Part shown: piece by piece, positions 1-13,028 of the stretch
How the letters are laid out: each line of letters opens with the position of its first letter
Numbering within the stretch: the first letter of the stretch is position 1
Source of the DNA: Stictocephala bisonia
Taxonomy: Eukaryota > Arthropoda > Insecta > Hemiptera > Membracidae
NCBI GenBank assembly: GCA_035578905.1
Contig: JAQJVL010000254.1
Location: 954,001-1,018,000, forward strand
Reading direction: 5' to 3'
DNA length: 64,000 bases
Notes under the pieces: model-generated
Seen by the model: only the letters and a program-made list of their open reading frames with translations
What the model was told of the DNA's origin: nothing
Database searches by the model: none
Program-made: the position numbers and the translations under genes

Positions 1-172
1 TCCACCTTCGGGCTCATCTTGTTGGTTAGCTGACAGTCACCCCCCCCCCCTCTTCATGTGACTACAGAGTATAAACACATAAAACTTGTTTAATCTGATC
101 CACCTTCGGACTCATCTTGTTGGTTAGCTGACAGTCACCCCTCCCTCTTCATGTGACTACATAGTATAAACA
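1..172. repeat. 98-bp tandem duplication at window edge
   Basis: Two copies begin at 1 and 99 with the shared opening tccaccttcggrctcatctt. They differ mainly in the length of a C run (about 45-50 in copy 1). The second copy fades near 172. The repeat starts at the window edge, so it may belong to a longer array outside. Confidence 0.8.
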
Positions 173-287
173 ACAGTTTATACTTCGGTAAGCTAGGACC
201 GCTCTTACCAGCACTCCCTGTATGTAATGGCTCACATTCATTGAATAAGGTAATGTATTGGTTTCTAACTGAAAAGTCAGTTTGATA

Positions 288-596
288 GATTGTTGTACCA
301 TTCGTGTTTTAACAATCTGTGAACATAGTCAATGACTACAAATACACTAAGACGAACAGTAGCCATGATAAAATTTCAGACCAGTCGTCCAGGTAGAAAC
401 TCGACTTTACGCAAACGGCCACTAGGAGGCACGAGCGCTCGCCCGCCTGCTCCCTGTCTTTCGGAGCAGTGCTCGTAGCGGCTGTTTGCGTAAGCTTCCC
501 TCCCGCTTGTCTGAAAAATTCCCATAAGAACTTTTCGTCTTAGTGTATTTGTAGTCATTGACATAGTGTTGTTGTAACTACGGTTTGTGATACAAC
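288..596. repeat. Foldback (MITE-like) hairpin with GC-rich core
   Basis: An imperfect palindrome of about 310 bp. A 28-bp stretch at 329-356 is perfectly complementary to 534-561, and weaker pairing extends outward to about 288 and 596 and inward through tacgcaaacggcc (about 408-420) against its partner near 480-492. The core is much richer in G+C than the flanks. No coding region is seen; the 86-codon open frame across it is a by-product of the palindrome. This is a likely non-autonomous DNA element; no target duplication was identified. Confidence 0.7.
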
Positions 597-2229
597 ACAT
601 TAAGTCATAATTTATAATTTTAATTATTACTCTCAAACATGACTACAAAATTATTTTTCCAAGACCTTCTAAAATCTTTTAAAATTATTTAATAGGGTGT
701 TACACGTGCTGAGACTATGTATTAACGAGTGCAGCAGACTGAGCCTCCATCAAAGTCAGCCTGTTATTTTACCACCTTGGGGCGATTCTCTGTTGCATAC
801 ATAGTCCACCAACATTTTAGCCACATGAAATACGTCGATTTTTTAGCTTCATTCACCACTTTGCAAGAGTTTGCAGTACTGTGTATGAACTTTGTTCAAT
901 GAGTGAAATAATTAGAAACTTTGGTCGCTTAGTTGGGCATTTGAACCCTGCCGGGCATTCCAAATAATTAGCCATTGAGTCTCCATGTGACGTTAATAAT
1001 TAATTATCATTATACTTTGTATGATAATCTAAGTCATACAATGTTAGTTAAACTTAAACATTGTATAGTTTTAAAAGATTTGTTGTTATTTCTAGTGTAT
1101 TTAATGTTTTTTTATGTTAAAAAACTAAAATAAGTAGTGTTATAAATATTTTCCGATGAAACCTTAGCAAACGTATGGTTTTCAATATTAATATATCTTC
1201 ACTTTATTCAATATTTTACTAATTAAATATAAATGTAAGAAATTGTATAAGTTTTTTGGATGAGTGCACGTAGACGACGGAGTCTAGCAAATAGTCATAT
1301 TATGTACTACAAATAGAGTAATTACATTATTTCTAAAAATATAAATAACCATCAAAAAAATAAAAAGTATACTGACTAATCTTGACGTGAAGTATTTTTA
1401 AACACTAGTTTAATGGTAATTTACATTTTAAACAAAATTATTTCTGGGATGAAAGAGTATAACAAAAAGAGGGTACAAGTTACTAATTATGCCAGTCAAA
1501 TGTTGAGTGTATATTTATTATAAAATGCATAGCACAAAACAAAGTAACTGACATTTTAAACATAAAACCTGTCGAACAATAGCCAGTCTACTATTAGTAA
1601 AATGAACAAACCGCGTTTATTCAGTTAAGTATTAAATCCAATAACCCTCGGGGGATTGTGTAGCCCGACCCAAACGTAACGGTTGTTATAAACGAGCTAC
1701 TTTTTTCCGCCCTGTAACTATGTTTTATCACGGTTTTTTGTCCCAGCAACGAAATATATTTAGAAAGGTAAACTTAAATAATATATTAAGCTGGTTGAAG
1801 TTGTGCTGGTTTCAAGTTAAGGTGCTACTTATGTATTATTTATTCATCTATGATGTAAAGGAACTAATTTGCTATGTTTGGGTTTTTTAATTAAATTTTT
1901 TACTTTTTAAATGCACATTTAAGGACTAAAACCATTTTGATAAGTTGTATAAACATGAAAATTATATCATATTAACATGACGTAACAATGACAATCAATA
2001 AAATCCTAAAATATTTATTTTAATAATTTCAAATAAATTGATGGTAGTAATTAAAAAAAATTTTAGTTAGGATTTACAATGACCAGTGGTAGTTATGTAC
2101 TTTATTTATGACTTATGCATTATTATCATCAAACTGACTCAACATGTTAGTCAGAACAAAATGTTTGTAAGCATCAGAAAAGTATTTTCATAGTGAAATT
2201 ATATTTATGGAAACATTTGGTTATATGAT
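597..2229. other. AT-rich stretch, nothing recognised
   Basis: No open frame of useful length, tandem repeat, RNA gene or element end was seen on either strand. Confidence 0.6.
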
Positions 2230-2520
2230 AAAATAGATCGAAGGTTTCGAGATGTGCCTACATAAGTTTTGATATTTGGCCACATATCAAAACATGGCCA
2301 CATAATATAAGTTATTCGTACATATAAATACTATGATAGAGTTTCAGAGTGTGGCTACATATGGCAAAAGGATGTAATAGTTCCAAAATGGCCACTTAGG
2401 TTAGGAGATTTAGAAATGTTTATTCTAGTATAAGAGATTGAAAACAAGGCCACACAAGTTATATTATGCATTTAAATACCAGGATAAGAGTTTTTAAAAC
2501 TGGTCCTATAATTTAAAAGA
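2230..2520. repeat. Very degenerate tandem repeat, about 60-70 bp
   Basis: The words ggccacata, gtggctacat and ggccacacaag recur at roughly 60-70-bp spacing, each preceded by a variant of agagattkaaaa. The copies are strongly diverged, so this is probably an old decayed minisatellite. Confidence 0.35.
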
Positions 2521-2719
2521 TTTTGATGTTAATTTTAAATTTTAACGTGTCTTAGATGTTTAAGTTCGAAGAAGATGATGATATGTGTTAACCCTCGATT
2601 ACTTGTGCTATCACGTTAGATTGAATCTAACATTTTTAGTTCCTCTGAAGAAATTTTTTAAAATTATGATTGTAAATGCCTGAGCGTTTAAGAATGCTTT
2701 CTTTAGTATCATATCCACC

Positions 2720-3100
2720 TGCCTGAGTAGTTGGGGAAGATTAGTGTAGTCGGAGGGGGTAGAAGTTAAGGGGGAAGCGGCACGACTCTGTTTTGTTAGT
2801 CTTCTTAACTGCGCGAGCGTTCACGTTACTGCCAGTGTTAAATCAATTCTAAAGGCGCGAGTGATCGCGCGTAACTGTCAGTTCGGTGTTTGTAAGTTTT
2901 GTTTGTAGATTAATAAGTTGAAATTACAATAAAACAATGGTTTGTGCTTTAAAATGTGTCAACGATTTATTTACTTTCCTGTACGTATATACAACATATA
3001 CTTCGAATAGTAAGAGGATGTCAAAGGTTAGGAGCGCCCTAACGGCGCGAGCGGTCACGGAAGTTTCAGTGATCACAAGTTAAGTGATTCGGTTAACTGA
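2720..3100. other. CpG-rich patch with repeated gcgcgag words
   Basis: Three similar words, gcgcgagcgttcacg (about 2812), gcgcgagtgatcgcgcg (about 2856) and gcgcgagcggtcacgg (about 3045), stand out from AT-rich surroundings. They may be ends of a small decayed DNA transposon or a regulatory patch. No terminal repeats or coding region could be fixed. Confidence 0.3.
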
Positions 3101-6100
3101 ACAAAAAGAGAGAGATTTCAAGAAGTGGTCATTTATGTTAGTTATTCAGGTGTATAGATATACTAGACTGCGAAAAGAGTATAGAAAAAAATGGTCATTT
3201 AAGATAAGATATTTTGGATGTTGGATACTAAGTTAATGCTTCTAAGTTAATTTTTGGATGATTGGTGATGTAATATTCTATTCGAATGCTATACGAGGTC
3301 ATATTGTTATATTCATGTAATAATAGAACCATAATTAAAGAAAATTTCAGCGTATGACACATGAAAATTTGTCAAAATGGCACTTTCTTATTCACACTGC
3401 CCTTCTTATTTTTATTATAATCTCAACTCTGTTGTTCTCATAATATTGTATTGTCTTTTAGAGCAGAGATAAACTTAGAAGTTAGGAACACTATTTTCAA
3501 TTAAAAAAATAGTTATCTTAATAATCAAACATACTGAAAGGTTCCAAAGACATCATGATTTACTTCTTATTTATTTTATGTAATAGCTAAAAATTAAATA
3601 CTTTCACTTGAACTTCTGTGTAAAACAGTACACAATAACCATTTAGACTAACGAGGTGTACAGTTAATAGGTAATTACAGAGTTAACTTGCGTAGGATCC
3701 AGTAAAGTAACTTGTTTACTAACAGAATGTGTCTGGGCTGGAGACCTCACAGCTGCTGAGCTCGGCTCCTGCAGAGATTTATGTTACGGTGGTATTGTGA
3801 GAGCAAACGTCTTACCCGGGATTGTGTTTTTGGGATTTTACTCCCCTTTCTACCATCACAAGTACATTTCACTTGCTCTTTTCTCTTAAAACGTTTGCTT
3901 GTTGTTTTTGGCGTCAGGTTCACCTCTGTATAGCAAACGAATAAATGTTTTCAACTTTCCAAAAATATTTAATGCAGGACCAAATTGGTTTGTTGAGAAA
4001 ACTATGTAATTAAATTGTAATAACTATAATTTACTTTAATGTTTTTAAATACTTTATGGCTTACACTTCCAAAATATCACAATTGGATTATCCTTATGTC
4101 TATAAAAACTTTAACTAACTTTCATATCTTCAAACAATTCTTCTCATCCATAAGTGGAATACATAACAATAAATATATCCTAAGGAACAACACAAGTTTT
4201 CATTTGACCTAATATGGTGTTGAGGAGAAGTGTTTATCACCTCTTCGATAGAAGTTATTTACATATAATAATGCCAAAGTCACATTGTTGGATATAAGTG
4301 TGAAAGTAACTTTATGAGGGCAGAATAAATACGTGTACTGTAGTTTTGTTCTTAACTAAAATCCAACAATAGACCACTAGATTGGGCTTTGGATAATCTT
4401 TCCTCTGGCGTGACCGACCAGTCTCACTACTCAGCTTGGTCAGACTAGCTAGATTATCTTGTAGTACAATCGATGATTATAGCCATTGAGTGGATCCCCA
4501 TTGAATACGATAGTAGTAAGCTCATAACTTATCGTATCTCCCATCAAAACATACAAGTAGCTGATATTGAATCGTTCAGCAGCTCAGAGTTCCAGGTTAA
4601 AGTGACTACAAACACAGCTGTTTGTAATAAACAAACATAAACTAAGGTTAACTTTACTATCAAACCTGTTTATCCTTAAATAAATTGCAAATTCTGAAGT
4701 TCAGTTAATGTCAGATAGTGACAAGCCTAAACCAAATCAAAATACTAGCAAATCCCTTATTTTTATCTAAATCATGTTTCCAGTACCACAAACCTCTTAA
4801 AAAAGGTCAGGCTATAACTAAGTACCAAAAAGAGTTATTTGTTGTGGAACATATAATATTTCTATAAACAATCCCTTCCCAGGCCTGTCTACATTAGACG
4901 AAGAACGGTGTTTGGTTGTAAACTCAAATAACATTTTATGTATTTTTATTTTGTTGTTACCGACGACCCAACTTAATGCGTATGTTTAATGAAGATGAAG
5001 ATGTTTAATGAAATGTTTATGAAGATACATTTCCAAATAAAAATAATAGGTGAACAATATTATAGTAGGCCTACTTCAAATGTTATGTTTTTGGAGTTCT
5101 GGCTTCAATAGTTTTACACCATTATTGAACACTGATTACACAATTAATGTACAACCAATTAAGAAAAAATATCATTTTTGTAATATTACATTCATTGTTT
5201 GAAGATGTCAAAAATTGTTCTCTTATTCATGGTCGTGCAATAAGGTCTCTTTTTTCCCCAAGGAAATTTTTAACGGTTTTATTCACATAAAAAGTTGTTA
5301 AAAAAGCCGGGTTTGGTAAACTGGGCTTTAAAGTTTAGTGGTAACCTGATGGGGTCATTTCATTATTTCTCTAATCATCAGCTGTAAAATTAAAAATGAA
5401 ATTAACATTTTAAAACGGGATAAAAAAATTACTGTGTGTTTATATTTAGACTATAAATAGGTTTCAACTTAACCGCAATGACTTAGCTATTTTAAATAAA
5501 CCACATTTTACGATATTACTAAATACATTTTAATCACCAACTTTATAATCAACAGTCATACACACAGAGCAAAGAATAAAGTAGAGTAGTTATAAAATGC
5601 AGTCTATCCTATAGTGGTAGTTGAAGCCGATACTCGCCATCTTGGAGAGATGGGCATAACTTATGTAACCTACTGTTGAAATAAAACATTTGATCGAACT
5701 GAAATCAATAATTTTAAACACGACAGGAAACTGAGTAAAACTACTATAAATAGGCTAATGTAAAGTATAATAAAGAAATAATAGGCCAAATAATCAAACT
5801 AGTTGATTTCATTATGTTTATCTGTAAAAATGTATTCCATCCTGCTAGTTTTTATTGCTACCAGCTGCTGTAGCTCAATTGCGTAAGAAGACTAGTCACA
5901 ATACAGCATTAAAAGTTTTTTAAAATCAGCTGACGCTCAGCTTCCGTCTAGAATTGAGCAGACAGTGGAGGGGGCCGCCATCTTGGTAAGAGTTCTGGCT
6001 TCACTTAGATTGTGTCTACTCTGTCTACTCAAATTGTATTCTCTGATTTGTGGCCATTATGAGGTGACAGGGTTTGCACGGGAAGCGTGCATGGGTGTCC

Positions 6101-6957
6101 AATATTAGGGTATATTACGGTCTCACATTCTTTTAATGATCGAGTCAAAAACAATATAAACCCGAAAAAGGATGTACACATACGCCGTACAACTAAACTT
6201 GCTGACAGACTATTTATTACACGAGGGATCATGCTCGTGGATCAAACCGATCCGATGTACACGAGGAAGTTGACAACAGCAAGACTTCGCTTGTATTGCA
6301 CGTCTAAAGAAGCTAGCTGTACTAGGCTAGAACTTATTAAAATGTCAAGTACACTAGGCTACTTTCAACAATGACCATGGCCTTTTGTTACCGAAACACG
6401 ATAGGTAATAGGTAAACAAATAGGTAAATATAGGTAATATAGGTAAACGAGTTTGACAAACTTAAAAATTTAAAAAAGTCACCAAATCAGAAATATTTTA
6501 GATATATGCATAACACTTGAAAGTAACTGTGGACTTATTACTAATTTGTATTGTAGATAATCGTGAATTTTCATTTTAAACCAGTAAAGTGCGTGTAGTA
6601 TAATTTATTTTCACAATCACACTGGATTAGTCATTAAGATATCTTGATCTCAGTTATTACTCTATGATGTATTCCCATATGTTTTAATTAATTGAATATT
6701 TAACCCTTGGTTAATATTTTTCAAGGCATGCGCTCCGTTTGTATGTTTTATCATGAATTTGATTTAAAATCTACTTACCTTCAAATGGCCACTGGTGTTT
6801 AACTTGAACCACACATCTACGGTTAAAGAAATATTAAGGTTACCTGATGTACACTCGAGGGTATAATTCATTCAAAAAAATATTGCACTGGTATTTCAAG
6901 TTTCAGTTATTATAAATTGATGAAAGGTTCCCGTCTTTAAACAGCTAATCCGTAGAG
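3101..6957. other. Non-repetitive stretch, no gene supported
   Basis: Only short open frames occur. The longest (6087-6374) opens with GTG rather than ATG, and an opposite-strand frame overlaps it. Moderately GC-rich islands lie near 3720-3800, 4380-4450 and 5930-6000, but none shows splice sites flanking a recognisable protein. Confidence 0.55.
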
Positions 6958-7121
6958 CCGGCAGCCGAGCGGTCTAAGGCGGCAGGACATTATCCTGAGT
7001 TAGAGATAGGGCATGCATCCTGGCTAGACTGGTCGCATAGATCAATAGTCTATAGGAGAATAAGCAGAGTATAGTTCAAAAGAAATCGGCATGGCATCTC
7101 CTTAAAATAAATAAATAAAAA
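6958..7121 (+). mobile_element. tRNA-derived SINE (Leu/Ser-like head)
   Basis: The head at about 6958-6990 carries gccgagcggtctaaggc, which matches the D-arm and box A of tRNA-Leu/Ser genes. The box B region is degraded (near 7009-7022), so this is not a functional tRNA. The body ends in an A-rich tail of repeated aaat units at about 7104-7121. Box A plus an A-rich tail within about 165 bp is typical of a tRNA-related SINE transcribed by RNA polymerase III. Confidence 0.65.
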
Positions 7122-7439
7122 TCACACCACAAATCACTTAATCTACTAGAATGTCACAAATAAGCTCTATTTTAACAAACAAACATGCTACAACTTTATT
7201 TCAAATCAAAAACTAGTTCTTAACAGGAAATATATCTAAGGACATATTTTATATCATCCTCTGCAAAAAACTTATAAAACTTTTATTTAAACTACCAATT
7301 ATAGGTTTCTTCATTTGTAAATTGTACCTTATACGTGAATCAAATTTATGAATTACATTATTGGGTTTATTACATAAATAGATTGCCACTAATCTGTTAC
7401 TCACGCCATCCAATAATATATCTTGATACACGAAATGAT

Positions 7440-9928
7440 TGACTGTTCCACCACCGCACATTCACACATAGAGTACATCACATGGTCATCAACTCCTCCC
7501 ACGTACAGACAGACAAGAAGGTATCACAATAACCACATATATACACATAGTGCACATCACATGGTCTTCAACCCATCCCACGTACACACATACTAGACGG
7601 TACCACTATAGAGTACTTCACATGGTCATCAACACCTCCCACGTACACACAGATTAGAAGGTATCACCATAACCACATATATACACTTAATGTGCATCAC
7701 ATGGTCTTCAACCCCTCCCACGTACACACAGACTAGACTGTACCACCACAACCACATATATACACACAGTGTGCTTCACATAGACTTAAACCCTTCCCAC
7801 ATACACAGACTAGACTGTACCACCACAACCACATATATACACATAATGTATATCACATGGTCTTCAACCCCTCCCACGTACACACAGACTAGACTGTACC
7901 ACCACAATCACATATATACACGCAGTGTGCATCACACGGTCTTCAACACTTCCCACGTACACAGACTAGACTGTACCACCACAACCACATATATACACGC
8001 AGTGTGCATCACACGGTCTTCAACACTTCCCACGTACACAGACTAGACTGTACCACCACAACCACATATATACACATAGTGTATATCACATGGTCTTCAA
8101 CACTTCCCACGTACACAGACTAGATTGTACCACCACAACCACATATATACACGCAGTGTGCATCACACGGTCTTCAACACTTCCCACGTACACAGACTAG
8201 ACTGTACCACCACAACCACATATATACACATAATGTGTATCACATGGTCTTCAACACTTCCCACGTACACAGACTAGACTGTACCACCACAACCACATAT
8301 ATACACGCAGTGTGCATCACATGGTCTTCAACACTTCCCACGTACACAGACTAGACTGTACCACCACAATCACATATATACACGCAGTGTGCATCACACG
8401 GTCTTCAACACTTCCCACGTACACAGACTAGACTGTACCACCACAACCACATATATACACATAATGTATATCACATGGTCTTCAACACTTCCCACGTACA
8501 CAGACTAGACTGTACCACCACAATCACATATATACACGCAGTGTGCATCACACGGTCTTCAACACTTCCCACGTACACAGACTAGACTGTACCACCACAA
8601 CCACATATATACACATAATGTATATCACATGGTCTTCAACACTTCCCACGTACACAGACTAGACTGTACAACCACAACCACATATATACACGCAGTGTGC
8701 ATCACACGGTCTTCAACACTTCCCACGTACACAGACTAGACTGTACCACCACAACCACATATATACACGCAGTGTGCATCACATGGTCTTCAACACTTCC
8801 CACGTACACAGACTAGACTGTACCACCACAATCACATATATACACGCAGTGTGCATCACACGGTCTTCAACACTTCCCACGTACACAGACTAGACTGTAC
8901 CACCACAACCACATATATACACATAGTGTATATCACATGGTCTTCAACACTTCCCACGTACACAGACTAGATTGTACCACCACAACCACATATATACACG
9001 CAGTGTGCATCACACGGTCTTCAACACTTCCCACGTACACAGACTAGACTGTACCACCACAACCACATATATACACATAATGTGTATCACATGGTCTTCA
9101 ACACTTCCCACGTACACAGACTAGACTGTACCACCACAACCACATATATACACGCAGTGTGCATCACACGGTCTTCAACACTTCCCACGTACACAGACTA
9201 GACTGTACTACCACAACCACATATATACACGCAGTGTGCATCACACGGTCTTCAACACTTCCCACGTACACAGACTAGACTGTACCACCACAATCACATA
9301 TATACACATAATTTATATCACATGGTCTTCAACACTTCCCACGTACACAGACTAGACTGTACCACCACAACCACATATATACACGCAGTGTGCATCACAC
9401 GGTCTTCAACACTTCCCACGTACACAGACTAGACTGTACCACCACTACCACATATATACACATAATGTATATCACATGGTCTTCAACACTTCTCACGTAC
9501 ACAGACTAGACTGTACCACCACAACCACATATATACACGCAGTGTGCATCACACGGTCTTCAACACTTCCCACGTACACAGACTAGACTGTACCACCACA
9601 ACCACATATATACACATAATGTATATCACATGGTCTTCAACACTTCCCACGTTCACAGACTAGACTGTACCACCACAACCACGTATATATCCTCAGTGTA
9701 CATCAAATATGCATTTGAGCCTTTCACACAAACAAACCCGGCTACACTGTTCCATCACCACATATCCTCACAAATTTTGCATCACAACAGAGACTTAACG
9801 CTACCACCACTACATATTTACACTTAGTGTACATCACATACCTCTTTTAAGCCTTTCACACTAAGATAAAAGGCACTAGGATAAAAAGACCACAACACCA
9901 CCACATAAGAATATATAGTGTTATTCAC
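7440..9928. repeat. 78-bp satellite, block A (about 30 units)
   Basis: Tandem units of 78 bp with anchors ccacgtacacagactag and tgtaccaccacaa. Units between about 7900 and 9690 are highly similar; those at 7440-7700 and 9690-9928 are diverged, as at array edges. Two main unit types exist, one with cgcagtgtgcatcacacgg and one with cataatgtatatcacatgg. They often alternate, giving a 156-bp dimer. Because 78 is divisible by three, open frames run across units; I do not regard them as genes. Confidence 0.95.
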
Positions 9929-9938
9929 GTAAATCCTT
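9929..9938. repeat. Target-site duplication, left copy
   Basis: The 10 bases gtaaatcctt are repeated exactly at 13237-13246 and flank the LINE. Both copies lie inside satellite sequence. Confidence 0.85.
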
Positions 9939-9998
9939 AATTGTAATCATAAAGTGTTCCGAGGCGCTGAGAGGACCACTTCCAATACCCAATTATGA

Positions 9999-12900
9999 CG
10001 TAGGCAGCAGCAAACAACAACATTTTTTAGGGACAACAAGCTTGAATCTGGACCCGCGACACCTGGGTCGAGTCATGACTTAAACCCTTCAATTACAGTA
10101 ATTCATCAAAATGCCCAAATAGCTTCGAATAAGGTCGATGAGTTAAACCTCTTTTGTAATGAGCTCAATCCGGACGTTCTGATTATTACTGAACACGGAT
10201 TTCGTACTGACACTGTCAAAATGTTTCATTTGCAAAACTTAACTCTAGCACAATCGTTTTCTAGAGATGCACACAAGGGAGGAGGAGTGGTAATATTTAC
10301 AAAACACAAAACGCATTTCGAACCGCATATTATCTCCAACAGTGTTGAACTCCATTTTGAGGCGGTGGGTATAAAAATTTCACCAAATTCAAATGAATCT
10401 TTTATTATCATTGGCCTATACAGATCCCCAAATGGAGATATTAATGTCTTTTTTAACTCTTTCGAATTTCTACTTATTTCTTTAAAAAGAAAGAAACCTA
10501 AATTCATTATCTTAGGGGATTTTAATATAAATGTCTTGGACCAATTTCACCCTCATACCCAGCGGTTCCGTGACATTCTGAACTCTTTCGGCCTCCTGTG
10601 GTCTGTGAACTCCCCCACTAGAGTGACCGCGACATCGGTTTCGGCTATCGACAACGTTATCACTGACATGCAGGGCACTACTGTTTCGGTTCTCGAGACC
10701 GCTCTCTCTGATCACTTTGCGCAGGTGGCGATGGTCAGGGGGCGCATGCCGGACACTGAACCCTCTAATTGTCTAAGTAAACGAGACACTTGCCCTGTAA
10801 ATTTAAGAAACCTGAATTCTGCTCTGCAGAAAGAGAACTGGTATTTTTTAGAAGATTACAATGGGCCTTGTACAAGTTTCAGCGCTTTTGCGGAGAGGTT
10901 AATATCCTATCTTGATATTTATTGTCCATTTAAAAGAATAAAAAAACAGCACAAGAATAAAAAAACAACCTGGATAACTAAGGGAATTCTTGTGTCGAGG
11001 CAGAAACTAAAGTTTTATTATTCTATCTTCAGAAACACAAACAAAGAACGTTTTAAATTATTTTTCAAAAATTACAAACGTATATATAAGAAAGTCATTA
11101 GAGCTGCGAAAGCCTATGACGTAGAGAGTGCTCTAAGACGGTCGGATAACCTTTCAAAGACTGCTTGGAGCATCATAAACTCCACTAGATCACAAGGATG
11201 CAATGCATCTAAGCAAATTCAATTAAAAATCAATGACAACATTGTGAATGACCCACTAGCTGTGGCTAGAGAGTTCAACCTTTTTTTCTCTTTAGTTGGT
11301 AATTCCAACGTAGACTCGCATCCCCGAAGTGTTGAAACTAATTTTCATGATGGTACCGGCGGCTGCACCACACAGGGACCGCCTGGTGGTGTTGGTGCTC
11401 GGGATCCTGGGGGTAGGGAGCCTTTCTATAATTGTGGGTTCCCAGGGAGTCCGGCGTCGTCCATGGCTTTGTCACCTGTCACACCGGAGGAGGTGGTTCG
11501 CGTGGTACGTGATCTTAGACTCACTAGGTCGTGTGATGAAAGTGGTTTGTCTGTTTGGCTATTAAAAACATTTATCAGTCAAGTGAGTGGGCCGCTTAGC
11601 AAACTGGTAAATATGTCGTTTGATCAGGGTTTATACCCAGCCGAATTAAAGAAATCTAAAATTACTCCGATTTTCAAAAAGAACGACCCACTCCTGGTTG
11701 AAAATTATCGTCCGATTTCTATCTTGCCTACACTCAGTAAAATTTACGAGAAGCTTTTCCTCAGCAGACTTATGACTTTTTTCAATTCTTTTAACTTGTT
11801 ATGTTCTCAGCAATTCGGGTTTCGGAAAAATAAGTCCACCATCGACGCAGTGACCTCACTGGTGGAGTCGATTGTCGAGGGCTTAGAGGGTGGAGAGCGG
11901 GTACTTAGCGTGTTTCTCGATCTCTCGAAGGCCTTCGACTGTGTCGATCATGCCACTCTATTGCGCGTATTGGAGACGGGTGGGGTCCGTGGACTCCCAC
12001 TCAAGTGGCTGGAGTCATACCTCACCGGTCGCAGTCAGCGTGTTCAGATTGCAAACAGCCTCTCGCGATCTATCAGTGTGGGCCGAGGGGTCCCACAGGG
12101 CTCTATCCTTGGCCCAGCATTGTTTATAATCTACGTAAATAATTTAAGTTTCTCACTGCAAGCACATAACATTATTCAGTACGCTGATGATACGACAATC
12201 TGTATAAAAAATAAATCGGTAAAGGAACTTGAAATAAACACATATATTCAGTTAAATTCGTGCATTCAATTTTTTGAACAATTAAATCTACAAACAAACA
12301 GCACTAAGTCAAATTTTGTCTACTTCTGTCTAAGACAACTTGGTGATGACACGCCACTGTCCGTTATGGCAGATGACACTCTTTTGAAAGATGTGGATTG
12401 TACTAGTTTCTTGGGGATGCAAGTTGATAGAGGTTTGACCTGGGACAATCATGTCAACAGTGTCTGCTCCAGGGTGTCGACGGGTATCTATGTCCTGCGA
12501 TCCCTTGCTCAGTTCTGCTCATTGGGAATTCTAAAAATGACTTACTTTGGTATAATTTACCCACATCTGTCCTACGGAATACGTCTGTGGGGGAGCTGTG
12601 CAGATTCTAGATTTTCAAGAGTGTTTCGACTGCAAAAGAGAGCGGTCAGAGTTCTCGCGAATTTGAGGCACAGAGAGTCGTGTAGGGATGCGTTTAGGGA
12701 GCTCGGTCTTTTAACTTTACCCTGCCTCTACTTACTTGAGGTGGCAGTTTACTGTCGTTTCAGTGGCAATCTCACCCAAGGTGTAGATATCCACGACTAC
12801 AATACTAGGGGTAGGGACACATATCGCCAGCAACAACATAGAACATCCGCCTTCAATAACCTGCCGTCACAGGTTGGCGTCAGGGTGTTAAACCGACTCC

Positions 12901-13028
12901 CAAACAGCTTAGTAGTTGTGGCCGATAAAGCCACGTTTAAGAGAAAACTCAAGCAGCTATTGATCTCGAGATCGTTCTACTCGGTGGGGGAGTTCATGGC
13001 CCACCGTTTTACGGATGGGCCGCAATAA
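9999..13028 (+). CDS. LINE ORF2: endonuclease and reverse transcriptase, 5' partial
   Basis: The protein nicks target DNA and reverse-transcribes the element RNA at the nick. The frame is open from 9999 (a TGA lies at 9996) to TAA at 13026. The first ATG is at 10221, but residues before it (an HQNAQ and DVLIITEH stretch) already read as the start of an APE-type endonuclease, so 10221 is internal. Numbering from the 10221 Met: endonuclease motifs GDFN at 99-102 and SDH at 163-165; RT motifs NYRPIS at 495-500, the catalytic D at 567 (LDLSKAFD), VPQGS at 624-628 and YADD at 654-657; a C-terminal LQKRAVR segment and a YNTRGRD word follow. There are no internal stops over 1009 codons, so the copy is young. 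An unusual Gly/Pro-rich, GC-rich linker lies at residues 378-412. Catalytic residues are present, but the truncated element lacks its promoter and ORF1. Confidence 0.92.
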   Translation, partial: RRQQQTTTFFRDNKLESGPATPGSSHDLNPSITVIHQNAQIASNKVDELNLFCNELNPDVLIITEHGFRTDTVKMFHLQNLTLAQSFSRDAHKGGGVVIFTKHKTHFEPHIISNSVELHFEAVGIKISPNSNESFIIIGLYRSPNGDINVFFNSFEFLLISLKRKKPKFIILGDFNINVLDQFHPHTQRFRDILNSFGLLWSVNSPTRVTATSVSAIDNVITDMQGTTVSVLETALSDHFAQVAMVRGRMPDTEPSNCLSKRDTCPVNLRNLNSALQKENWYFLEDYNGPCTSFSAFAERLISYLDIYCPFKRIKKQHKNKKTTWITKGILVSRQKLKFYYSIFRNTNKERFKLFFKNYKRIYKKVIRAAKAYDVESALRRSDNLSKTAWSIINSTRSQGCNASKQIQLKINDNIVNDPLAVAREFNLFFSLVGNSNVDSHPRSVETNFHDGTGGCTTQGPPGGVGARDPGGREPFYNCGFPGSPASSMALSPVTPEEVVRVVRDLRLTRSCDESGLSVWLLKTFISQVSGPLSKLVNMSFDQGLYPAELKKSKITPIFKKNDPLLVENYRPISILPTLSKIYEKLFLSRLMTFFNSFNLLCSQQFGFRKNKSTIDAVTSLVESIVEGLEGGERVLSVFLDLSKAFDCVDHATLLRVLETGGVRGLPLKWLESYLTGRSQRVQIANSLSRSISVGRGVPQGSILGPALFIIYVNNLSFSLQAHNIIQYADDTTICIKNKSVKELEINTYIQLNSCIQFFEQLNLQTNSTKSNFVYFCLRQLGDDTPLSVMADDTLLKDVDCTSFLGMQVDRGLTWDNHVNSVCSRVSTGIYVLRSLAQFCSLGILKMTYFGIIYPHLSYGIRLWGSCADSRFSRVFRLQKRAVRVLANLRHRESCRDAFRELGLLTLPCLYLLEVAVYCRFSGNLTQGVDIHDYNTRGRDTYRQQQHRTSAFNNLPSQVGVRVLNRLPNSLVVVADKATFKRKLKQLLISRSFYSVGEFMAHRFTDGPQ

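Noticed and set aside
6087..6374. 95-codon plus-strand frame
   Set aside because: It opens with GTG, overlaps an opposite-strand frame and shows no domain.
6958..7030. Functional tRNA-Leu/Ser gene
   Set aside because: Box A is good, but box B and the acceptor stem are not preserved and an A-rich tail follows; a SINE fits better.
7690..8046. 118-codon Thr/His-rich frame
   Set aside because: It lies wholly within the 78-bp satellite and is broken in neighbouring units.
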